From: Periplaneta americana | Taxonomy: Eukaryota > Arthropoda > Insecta > Blattodea > Blattidae | Length of the DNA: 64,000 nucleotides | Assembly: GCF_040183065.1 (NCBI RefSeq) | Contig: NC_091120.1 | Span: 172,395,988 to 172,459,987, forward strand | Reading direction: 5' to 3' | Part shown: positions 20,735 to 31,020 of the stretch, one piece after another | How the letters are laid out: the number at the start of each line of letters is the position of its first letter | Numbering within the stretch: the first letter of the stretch is position 1 | The notes under the pieces: generated by a model | Database searches by the model: none | Told to the model about the DNA's origin: nothing | What the model saw: only the letters and a program-made list of their open reading frames with translations | Made by a program: the position numbers and the translations under genes

Positions 20735-23180
20735 TTGGAAGAGAAATAAATTTGGAGGTCGTATATAAAGACTTACATCATGTGAAAGAATCCTGTTTCC
20801 AAGTGAGATGGTTTGAGGTGAAATGTATTATCCAATTCTTCATCCAACCAAGTTCCCTGCTTTGTAGACAAATATTTCTACAGAATAACATAAGACTAAA
20901 GTCGTACATCAAAGTTTACATTATGTGAAAGAATCCTGTTTCTGAGTGAGATGGTTTGAGGTGAAATGTACTATCCAATTCTTCATCCAACCAAGTTTCC
21001 TGCTTTGTAGATAGATATCTCTGCAGAAAAAATAAGGACTAAAGTCGTACGTCAAAATTTACATGTGAAAGAATCCTGTTTCTGAGTGAGATGGTTTGAG
21101 GTGAAATGTATTATCCAATTCTTCATTCAACCAAGTTCCCTGCTTTGTAGACAAATATTTCTGCAGAAAAACATAAGGACTAAAGTAGTACATCAAGATT
21201 TACATCATGTGAAATAATCCTGTTTCTGAGTGAGATGGTTTGAGGTGAAATGTATTATCCAATTCTTCATTCAAGCAAGTTCCCTGCTTTGTAGACAAAT
21301 ATTTCTGCAGAAAAACATAAGGACTAAAGTCGTACATCAAGATTTACATCATGTGAAAGAATTCTGTTTCTGAGTGAGATGGTTTGAGGTGAAATGCACT
21401 ATCCAATTCTTCATCCAACCGAGTTCCCTGCTTTGTAGACAAATATCTCTGCAGAAAAACGTAAGGACTAAAGTCGTACATAAAGATTTACATCATGTGA
21501 AAGAATCCTGTTTCTGAGTGAGGTGGTTTGAGGTGAAATGTACTATCCAATTCTTCATCCAACCAAGTTTCCTGCTTTGTAGAGAGATATCTCTGCAGAA
21601 AAAATAAGGACTAAAGTCGTACATCAAAATTTACATGTGAAAGAATCCTGTTTCTGAGTGAGATGGTTTGAGGTGAAATGTATTATCCAATTCTTCATCC
21701 AACCAAGTTCCCTGCTTTGTAGACAAATATCTCTACAGAATAACATACGGCTAAAGTCGTACATAAAAGTTTACATTATGTGAAAGAATCCTGTTTCTGA
21801 GTGAGATGGTTTGAGGTGAAATGTATTATCCAATCTTCATTCAACCAAGTTCCCTGCTTTGTAGACAAATATTTCTACAGAATAACATAAGACTAAAGTC
21901 GTACATCAAAGTTTACATTATGTGAAAGAATCCTGTTTCTGAGTGAGATGGTTTGAGGTGAAATGTACTATCCAATTCTTCATCCAACCAAGTTTCCTGC
22001 TTTGTAGATAGATATCTCTGCAGAAAAAATAAGGACTAAAGTCGTACGTCAAAATTTACATGTGAAAGAATCCTGTTTCTGAGTGAGATGGTTTGAGGTG
22101 AAATGTATTATCCAATTCTTCATTCAACCAAGTTCCCTGCTTTGTAGACAAATATTTCTGCAGAAAAACATAAGGACTAAAGTAGTACATCAAGATTTAC
22201 ATCATGTGAAATAATCCTGTTTCTGAGTGAGATGGTTTGAGGTGAAATGTATTATCCAATTCTTCATTCAAGCAAGTTCCCTGCTTTGTAGACAAATATT
22301 TCTGCAGAAAAACATAAGGACTAAAGTCGTACATCAAGATTTACATCATGTGAAAGAATTCTGTTTCTGAGTGAGATGGTTTGAGGTGAAATGCACTATC
22401 CAATTCTTCATCCAACCGAGTTCCCTGCTTTGTAGACAAATATCTCTGCAGAAAAACGTAAGGACTAAAGTCGTACATAAAGATTTACATCATGTGAAAG
22501 AATCCTGTTTCTGAGTGAGGTGGTTTGAGGTGAAATGTACTATCCAATTCTTCATCCAACCAAGTTTCCTGCTTTGTAGAGAGATATCTCTGCAGAAAAA
22601 ATAAGGACTAAAGTCGTACATCAAAATTTACATGTGAAAGAATCCTGTTTCTGAGTGAGATGGTTTGAGGTGAAATGTATTATCCAATTCTTCATTCAAG
22701 CAAGTTCCCTGCTTTGTAGACAAATATTTCTGCAGAAAAACATAAGGACTAAAGTCGTACATCAAGATTTACATCATTTGAAAGAATCCTGTTTCTGAGT
22801 GAGGTGGTTTGAGGTGAAATGTACTATCCAATTCTTCATCTAACCGAGTTTCCTGCTTTATAAACAGATATCTCTACAGAATAACATAAGACTAAAGTCG
22901 TACATCAAAATTTACATTATGTGAAAGAATCCTGTTTCTGAGTGAGATGGTTTGAGGTGAAATGTACTATCCAATTCTTCATCCAACAAGTTCCCTGCTT
23001 TATAAACAGATATCTCTACAGAATAACATAAGACTAAAGTCGTACATCAAAATTTACATTATGTGAAAGAATCCTGTTTCTGAGTGAGATGGTTTGAGGC
23101 GAAATGTACTATCCAATTCTTCATCTAACCAAGTTTCCTGCTTCGTAGACAGATATCTCTGCAGAAAAACATAGGGACTA
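20735..23180 (+). repeat. ~142-bp satellite array with 997-bp higher-order unit
   Basis: About 17 tandem monomers of ~135-148 bp. The monomer holds TGAGTGAGATGGTTTGAGG, TATCCAATTCTTCATCCAAC and CCTGCTTTGTAGACAAATAT. Variants recur in the same order at an exact spacing of 997 bp (seven monomers): the diagnostic AGTAGTACAT at 21184 and 22181, and the start of the ATTTCTACAG variant at 20871 and 21868. The stretch 20871-21690 is nearly identical to 21868-22687. Length differences between monomers come mainly from presence or absence of an ATTATG or ATCATG block. Short ORFs over it are fragments of the repeat. Confidence 0.93.
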
Positions 23181-23317
23181 AAGCTGCAGATATCTTTGCA
23201 TTGTAACATCTCATGATAGTGTGGAGGTCTCAGAAGAGACATAGCAGGAATTCATACAAGCAGGCACAATAGTGTGGAGTGTTATAATGCAGGAATCTTG
23301 AAACCAATAAAAAAGTT

Positions 23318-23875
23318 TCACAATGTATTAGGGATACACTGTGCATGTAGAATACGTCACCCAGGTTCAAGAATGAAACTACAGTTGTGTTGGTTTTAAT
23401 TCTTTATTTTTGTTTAGATTTACAGATCGAAATTATGGATCTATGATAAGAGAAATAATTAATGAAATGCATGTAATATATTTTATCTTCGTACAAAGCG
23501 ACATTCCGAAATTAGCCCCAGCTCAGAACAAAATTTTTCACTATGATTCACTCAAAGTCCATCATAAGTGTCCGTTATCGTTTTAATATTGCAAAACTCG
23601 AGATTACAAATCAAACTAGTGGTGGCACAGATATATAGCTCCCCTCAATGTCCAGATATTACTGAGAGAGGCCTCACAACATAGCTAATTTTATACACAT
23701 TTTCACCACCCTTATACCTCTAGCGATGGGAGGTAGTGTCATTCATTACATTCATTCATGGCCTAAGTAATAATAAAATTAGCATTGGGCTATGACTTAC
23801 AGTGTTGTTATGGTAAGCATTTGAAATTCTGTCTTTTGTTCCACCACAGATCCTGAAACAGGTGCCCATATTATT
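23318..23875. repeat. Dispersed non-coding repeat, copy 2
   Basis: Colinear with 4316-5035, sharing AACTCGAGATTACAAATC and ATATTACTGAGAGAGGCC with that copy's equivalents. It lacks ~140 bp present in copy 1. It begins about 140 bp after the satellite ends. Confidence 0.65.
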
Positions 23876-24004
23876 TATTCTTCATCAAAATCCACATTGG
23901 TTACATTTTTAATCACAGTATAGATATGACAGTGTTTACAGTGAGCCATTTTTTGTACCATTGTTGAGTTGATATACTTACTTACAAATGGCTTTTAAGG
24001 AACC

Positions 24005-24836
24005 CTCAGGTTCATTGCCACCCTCACATAAGCCCGCCATCAGTTCCTATCCTGAGCAAGATTAATCCAGTCTCTACCACCATATCTCACCTCCCTCAAA
24101 TCTATTTTTATATTATCCTATCATCTACGTCTCTGCCTTCCCAAAGGTCTTTTTCCCTCCGGCCTCCCAATGAACACTATATGCATTTCTGGATTCGTCC
24201 ATAGGTGCTACATGCCCTGTCCATCTCAAACGTCTGGATTTAATATTCCTAATTATGTCAGGTGAAGAATACAATGCGTGCAGTTCTGCTTGTGTAACTT
24301 TCTCCATTCTCCTGTAACTTCATCCCTCTTAGCCCCAAACATTTTCCTAAGCACCCTATTCTCGCATACACTTAGCCTCTGTTCCTTTCTAAAAGTGAGA
24401 GTCCAAGTTTCACAACTATACAGAACAATTGGTAATATAACTGTTTTATAAATACTAACTTTCAGGTTTTTTGAGAGCAGACTGGGTGACAAAAGCTGCA
24501 TTTCCCATATTTATTCTGTGTTTAATTTCTTCCCGAGTGTCGTTTATATTTGTTACTGTTCCTCCAAGATAATTGAACTTTTTCACGTCTTCAAAGGATA
24601 AATTTCCAATTTTTATATTTCCATTTCGTACTATATTCTGGTCACGAGACATAATCACATACTTTGTGTTTTCGCGATATACTTCCAAACCTATCTCTTG
24701 ACTTGCTTCAAGTAAACTTTCCGTTTTTTCCCTAATCGTTTGTGGATTTTCTCCTAACATATTCACGTGCATAGACAAGCAGCTGGTATAACCCGTTCAA
24801 TTCCAAACCCTCTCTGTTATCCTGGACTTTCGTTGA
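24005..24836 (-). pseudogene. Non-LTR retrotransposon RT 3' half + tail
   Basis: Reads on the minus strand as KVQDNREGLELNGLYQLLVY (just before the YADD box), NMLGENPQTIREKTESLLEA, YLGGTVTNINDTREEIKHRI, VLYSCETWTLTFRKEQRL and LHALYSSPDIIRNIKSRRLR, ending in the MDESRNAY tail. Frame changes occur near 24766 (in the catalytic box), near 24490 and near 24300. At the catalytic box the bases after TATGCA skip the two Asp codons, so the reverse transcriptase is dead. It is 5'-truncated at about 24836. Same family as 9180-9438. Confidence 0.85.
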
Positions 24837-25007
24837 GGCGATATAAGTGTACAATATTGTTAAATGAATTATGTAAACCAAGATTAAAAACTCAAAAGTA
24901 TTGACCATTTCAATCACATTTCTGACACAGATGAGAAATACTGTTATCTGTGCAGTATGGTTGGTAACATTAGACTCCATTAATTTCAAGGAATTGCCAC
25001 CTATATT

Positions 25008-26209
25008 TCGCCTGCTTAGAACCAAGTTGTTCTAACTCCATTTTTATCAATTTTTCAGGGGAGCACAATGAAGTTTTGGAGACTACCCAAATCATAGTAA
25101 TACGACTATTGTGAGGAAAGGGGTTTGCAAAGCAATAAACAGAGCATGGGAAAGCTTATTTTATTCTTCAGTTGCCTTATTTATAAATTGATTTTACAAA
25201 AAATAGAAAAAACGTTTGGAGTTAGAACAAACATGTTAACAGATTTTGACAATTCAATGTTCTAACTCCTTTCAGGTTACATTTTGAAGAGATAAGTGCA
25301 TACATTGTTACCTTTTTAACACTGAATCCCAAAAAATTTTGTCCACGCCTGAAAAATATTTGTATAGGGACTTTATATCTTGAACTTTACTTGCTTCTAT
25401 AACTGGTTTGACTGTTATTTGTTTTGGTGCAGGCAATATGTTATCAACTCGACGCTGTTTTTGCCTTGCTCTTGTTGTAATAGGTTTCAGAAACTTTGTA
25501 ATCTTAAACATATTATCAGAGAATCAAAATTTGTACACAATATCTTCACAGCCTTTTGTGTATACAATATGCTTCACTTTACTGTATGGAATGCTGTTCA
25601 AGTTACTTAGTTTAGCTACAGTCTTGAAGTCATAAAAACTATTAAATCTCATTTGATGTACTTTGTATTGCTTGTTAGTTCTACACGAAATCAGGGCCCT
25701 TATTATTGCAAAAGGAGAATGAAGTTCAAGTCGTTTGACATGACGATCAATCACACTGTGCATTGTGTCTACTTCCTGCACTGCACTATGCCCTGTTTCT
25801 TGATACTTGTTTCTATTTTTTGTACTTCATGGTCATCCTCTTCCAAAAAATGTATCAGTGCAAGTGGCATTAAGCTGTTTATTAGTAAATGCACGCAGTA
25901 TCACATTAACTTTCTCATGCAAGTTTAGGAAAAGCCTTCTGCCCTAGCTTGCTTCTCATTGGCTGTCTCAGCTCACATCATTCCATCATTGGTTGGTCAT
26001 TGACTGGTGGAGTTATAATAATATGGAACTAAACAGTGCTTGGAAAATGGAGTTGGAACAATATGGAACAGTTATTTTTAACACTTTCTGATCGCAAAAT
26101 GTACAATTTTATGTATGAAACTATACAGAAGAGGAGTTAGAACATAATGGATACAAAAAACGAGTTTTTTTAAAAGTGGAGTTAGAACAACATGGTTCTA
26201 AGCAGGCGA
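25008..26209 (-). mobile_element. 1.2-kb TIR element with repeated subterminal motif
   Basis: Both ends read inward TCGCCTGCTTAGAACCA, then GTTGTTCTAACTCCA, ~38 bp in all with few mismatches. The motif GTTCTAACTCC or its complement recurs inside near 25028, 25259, 26042, 26133 and 26178, as expected of transposase-binding sites. The minus strand carries a transposase-like ORF (25305-25830). Flanking duplication unclear. Superfamily unassigned. Confidence 0.75.
25305..25830 (-). pseudogene. Transposase-like ORF C-terminal part (one internal stop)
   Basis: The frame runs on the minus strand with only one in-frame stop, at 25521-25523. N-terminal part: KYQETGHSAVQEVDTMHSVI, then RHVKRLELHSPFAIIRALIS and MRFNSFYDFKTVAKL. 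After the stop: KPITTRARQKQRRVDNILPA and YKYFSGVDKIFWDSVLKR. A GHS...D..HS..I pattern of this kind appears in uncharacterised multicopy insect proteins that I take to be DDE-type transposases, but I cannot name the family. It occupies the centre of the TIR element 25008-26209, so it is probably that element's own gene, 5'-truncated. Upstream in-frame stops near 25840 limit it. Confidence 0.5.
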
Positions 26210-27024
26210 TTTAACAAATAGGTCGGGATTCAGTGACAAATATGTTACATGTGCCATAACTGAAAGTAAATCACGTAAAGTGACAGTATGAAAGCTGGAT
26301 CATTTTTGGTTATTCTGTAAGATCATTGTCAGTAGAATATAAAGGTTACTGTATTTCATTAAATGTTCATAGTTACCATTTAGCCAAACTTCAGAGATGT
26401 GTTTGACATACACATAACCTGAAATAATTATAAAAGTGAATGTAAAATTATCACCATTAGAATGGCCAGCTCTAAGTATAACAACTGAACATAGGTGCTC
26501 ATAGTGCTATATATTGAATCTGGTGGATGTGAGTTTCTGTTCAAAGTTTTTCTACTTGGAACCCCAAGCTTTACCCAGACCTTATGAATCTTCTATATAT
26601 AATCTAAACTAATTTAATTCTTTTCATTAAAACATTATCTTTCAAGGTGGATTTATTACAGGATGTATTTAAAGTGTTTAGTGTTTCTAATATCGTCATG
26701 ATTTAAACACAAATGGGCAAAAAATGAGCAAATAATTGTTTTTCTTCGAAATTTATGACATTCTGTGTAACCAATGTGCCGAAAATCATAGATACAGTCT
26801 AAAGGTATAAGGTGTTTGTATTTTATTGACCAATTGTTTACGTGAAAATTTTATATCAGATTACATTAATTAAATGAGACTTAACTGTAGACCAGTGCCT
26901 GCACATCATTTTAAATTTCAATAAGATTTGAAGATTTTTTCATATACCTGTTACATTATTCAAAAGATAAATATATGCTTCAACTTTAATTCACTTCAGC
27001 AGTAAATATAGAATTTCACAAATA
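26210..27024. other. Non-coding interval
   Basis: AT-rich; nothing recognised. Confidence 0.4.
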
Positions 27025-27432
27025 CAGTGGCGCACCTAGTGGCGCAACCCCCCTCCCAAACAAACAAAAGAAAAAGAAAGGAAGGAAAGGGAGAGAGAAT
27101 AAAGCTATTTACTGTATTGACGTGTCTGTATCTATTATTATGGAAAGTGTGTGATCTTTGAAACATTTATTTTTAAACATGCCTGTATGTAAATGGATAT
27201 AAGTTCGTAGCGTTTTTCTCTACTTTCATCCATTACAAATGTCCTATTGCAATGGGAAACAAAAGCAGTACGAACTTATACACCAACCCAATACATTATA
27301 TAGGCCTATTTAAAAAAAAAAGATCTAATTTTCGATAATGTTCGAAGTCCTGTAGCTTTTATTCGGAGCATGTCTGGCAGCTTCAGCCAGCCAATCACAT
27401 CTCAGTGATGCAGTCTGTACTTCTCAAATCTT

Positions 27433-27517
27433 CCACTGCTGTGGAATAACGGTTAGCAAGTCGCAAGTCTGACTGAAACGAGAGAGCCGAGGTTCAAATC
27501 CTGGTAGGGGACAAGTT
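27433..27517 (+). repeat. tRNA-like SINE head within hAT element
   Basis: CTGTGGAATAACGGTTAGC (A box region, cf. SINE family A) and box B GGTTCAAATCC. The anticodon region is not tRNA-like enough for a functional gene. Confidence 0.5.
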
Positions 27518-27859
27518 ATATGTGTTTTAATTATTCCTTTGTCACCACATGCAAGAAATACTAAATTCGATGTAAGTTAAAGATTACAACAATTACTGCT
27601 TTGCAAAGGTCAACAATTCACAACTGCTCCATGTCGCAAAGGAATGGCTTGCTTAATTTCGAATCAATAGCAATTATTCGTCATTTTTAATGTAAATGCA
27701 GGCAATTAGCATCCTTATCAATTTAAGTTACATTTTCATAGACGTAGACCAATGTGATCAGTGATAACAGAAAATAAGTAAAAAAAAAAGTTATTTTATT
27801 ATAGTCTAAAAATTAACTCCAAATTATCGTAATTTAGGGAGGATTTTTAATATCATTCA

Positions 27860-28010
27860 TGGCAGAAGAAAATGTCACATGATAGACGACGTTAAGATAA
27901 TGGATCATATGCAGAGACAAAGAGAAAGACAGAAAATAGGAAAGACTGGAGAATGCTGGGTTTGCAGTGAAAGACCTGTCCTTGGGAAGAAAACTATGAA
28001 TGAATGAATG
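27860..28010 (+). pseudogene. Non-LTR retrotransposon C-terminal tail
   Basis: Plus-strand remnant reading HMIDDVKIMDHMQRQRER, then KTGECWVCSERPVLGKK with a (GAAT)n simple tail. It corresponds to the tail at 45850-46105 (RYQMIDDIKICGSYE...DWRMLG). Truncated and frame-damaged. Confidence 0.6.
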
Positions 28011-28164
28011 AAATGGAATATCGTTTGTTGGGTGAAATTATAGTACAAAAGGAGAATTGTCGTATGGCCTGGCAACCTTGACTATAAAGCTCTTTAAAGT
28101 TACTCTATGACACTAATTAAAAAATCTCCCCCCCCCCCAAATAATATTTCTGGGTGCGCCCCTG

Positions 28165-30780
28165 AACAAATATTTTTATTTTTCCATAATGTATGAGGTA
28201 GAAAGTAGTTCTTAAAGTGAACGAAATGGTTTTTCGGCTCAAGTGTTTACAAACCTGTATGCATATTACAACAATGTAATAGAACATCAAATTGAAATTG
28301 ATGAGGCCTGTGTACAAACTATGGACTCTAAGATAGAGTGGAAATGGTAAATATTATAAGAACAATCCAACAGTGTAAAATAACCAATGTCATTATTTGT
28401 TGTTGTTGCATGTTTCCAATAGAGACCTTTCAGAGCATTACATATTTTCACCTCTCTCACGTTTCAAAACCATTTTAATGTAACATTTTAGCGATTTTTT
28501 TTTCAGTACATAATAAAAACTGTGAATATTAAATTGCAAGTAATTTTAAATGTGAAGGTCAATGCCAACGAACATATTTTCCTACACTCTTCATACAGTA
28601 TGACTGGCCCTAAATTCTTCACAATATTATAAACAGCTTATGTCTTTAACAAGAAGTTGTTAACTATGACGTGATATCACATATTCCAATCTTAACTGCC
28701 ACACTTTCAACCCTCTATGTATTATCATTTATATCTTTAAAATTTGTTGAACATTAACATAATTTAATATTTAGTGAAGAATGGAATGAAGAGTAGAGTG
28801 AATGAACTTATATCTTTACTATTGTTTCTTACGAACCTTTTTGTTATGTAACTATTTCCTGAGGAACATTTTCTTTCTATTCTTCTTAAAGAAATTCTTT
28901 ATAAGATAAAAAGAGCAAGCATGTAAATCGATTAGTATGTAAGTAGAAAGACTGTCATTTGTTGTGCATATTTGCGTATGTGGTATGATAAACCGGAGAT
29001 AAACTGCCAAATCACATGTTGTATACAATCTAGTTGGGAAGTATGTAAAAGAGTTCCCAGACAGAATGATGTCGAGACTTCTTTTTTTAAGTTTAAGGAA
29101 CATTGATGATTACATTAGAAGCATGTTCACCTATTTGTATGATATAATCTACATGCTAATAAGGGTACCATACATTTTAAAAACACCTTAATTTTAACTT
29201 GTATACAAATCGAGAGTAATGGATTTTTAGGACTTTAACGTGATATAAATGCAACTGAGAGCTGGAATTTAAATTCTTGCAGTAAAATTATCAAATTTAA
29301 TCTTCTGAAGTTTTAGAAGAATGAGTATAATAGCAATAATAATTGGAATATATAATATTATTTTTGTTGTGTATTATTGTTAAATCATTATCACAAAGAA
29401 AGGTAGAGAACGTCTGAAATAAACGTTTAACTGCATCTGGATATTCGTGCCAACTTCATAAATGAAGTACTGTAATGCAATATTCATCAAAATGAAGTTA
29501 ATAAACATTCTCATAACTTCTTGCACAAAGCATAAAATATTCTAATAAGGCAAATATCCAGTATTCTATTTTAAATGTTTAGTCGTGTTTTTCAGCTGTC
29601 TACTTCATAAAATTAATAGTATTATAACTTGTCTCTATTTAGGGAAAAGAATTTCAGATCTCAGTCCTATCACATAACCTAAAAATCCAATTTCATGTTT
29701 GCATTGTGTCAAGTCTTTTGAGGATTTTGACAAAATGTCATATAACTTACAGTATACTGAACACCGCACCTATGAAGAAACATTACACATTCAGTACCGT
29801 ACATGATTACTATATGTACATTCATGTAATCTGAGACGTAATTTTTTAAAACATGTATTATAGCAGCTAATAAGATTTCTGCAACTTTAAATGAAAATAA
29901 GTAAGTCTTGAGAGCTCTTATTACTCGTATTGATATAACTCTGTACTACGTTCTGTAAATTTATATTTTAGATGGTTAGAAGCTTGGCATTCAATAGTAT
30001 ATATAGGCATAATGGAGTAGTATTAGACAAGGCTCTACATCATCCCTCGAATATATTCAAAATCATATTTAGATTCATGTAGAATATGTGTGTGATGTGT
30101 TACAGGAAAGATTCATTAATGCACCAATATTGTGGTAATTGTTCAGAACAACCATAATTCTCTGGTATGTTAGATTAGATTGTATTATTACATGACTAAG
30201 ACAAATGCTATTATAAGCAAGAGGAAATCATTTTGAAAGAGCCCAAACAAAGAAAGAATAAAAACAAAAATTTGGAGTAATAATTTTGTGGGTTAATAGC
30301 TCATTAATAATATTTGATACTATTGTAATATTTGCAGCTATTGTTCATATTAGCAACTCTTGTATCCAAACTGTAACTGCGTCCTTTTTTCCCTAATCCA
30401 AAGAACAACTTCAATTTAAAAATCTAAATTTTTACATTGTGAAACCGAGTGGAGTGCCTACTTAAATATCAGAAGTGTTGCAAATGCTTAATCTGTTCCT
30501 ACCACACCAACATATTTTGAAGAGGTTATGTTATAATTTTTTAAAAATGCATTTTAATTAATTTGAACCTCTTCATTCTTTCTCACTTTAAATAAAATAT
30601 ATTGTACTTTCCGCATTTTATTTTTAAAATGTTGCAAATTTACGTACTGTATGTAAAATATTTAATTGTCCATTTCCGAAATATTTTTTGTCTACAATGA
30701 TTAGCATGCTCCAAGAAATAATTTTGTACTCTATATAACAATAGTACCTCTGATTGAGGTTCTGCCTGATATGTATATCT
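28165..30780. other. AT-rich non-coding interval
   Basis: 2.6 kb with no recognised gene, repeat or inverted-repeat pair. Only short chance ORFs. Confidence 0.45.
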
Positions 30781-31020
30781 GTTATCAGGCAGTACATCTC
30801 ACTTGACTAAATGTGTCAGAGGAAAAACAATTGTTTGTATGCATCTGAAGTCTTATTAGTGGAATATGTAGCTAATTGGCGATGTGTGCATTGGAGGGGG
30901 AAAGGAACTGGCCACCCTACCCCATTATCTCCTGGCCTAGTTGCCTCATGAGTGATGCCTTATTGGTGTTACTTATGAGGTTCAAAACTGTCTTCGGACA
31001 GTTGACTAAACAACAACAAC
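30781..31020 (+). repeat. Dispersed repeat G
   Basis: Contains ATCAGGCAGTACATCTCACT, ACAATTGTTTGTA and CCCCATTATCTCCTGGCC, and ends CAGTTGACTAAACAACAAC. Matching segments occur around 51775-51843, 52643-52680 and 52970-53085, and (minus strand) at 48583-48655. Probably a LINE or SINE 3' region; not classified. Confidence 0.55.

Larger units (their letters stand above)
27025..28164. mobile_element. hAT-like non-autonomous element
   Basis: The left end CAGTGGCGCACCTAG and the right end (read inward CAGGGGCGCACCCAG) are hAT-type inverted repeats. The flanking 8 bp are CACAAATA (27017-27024) and AACAAATA (28165-28172), a 7/8 match to an 8-bp target duplication. Poly-C/G runs lie just inside the ends. 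No transposase; the interior holds a SINE head and a retrotransposon tail. Confidence 0.8.
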
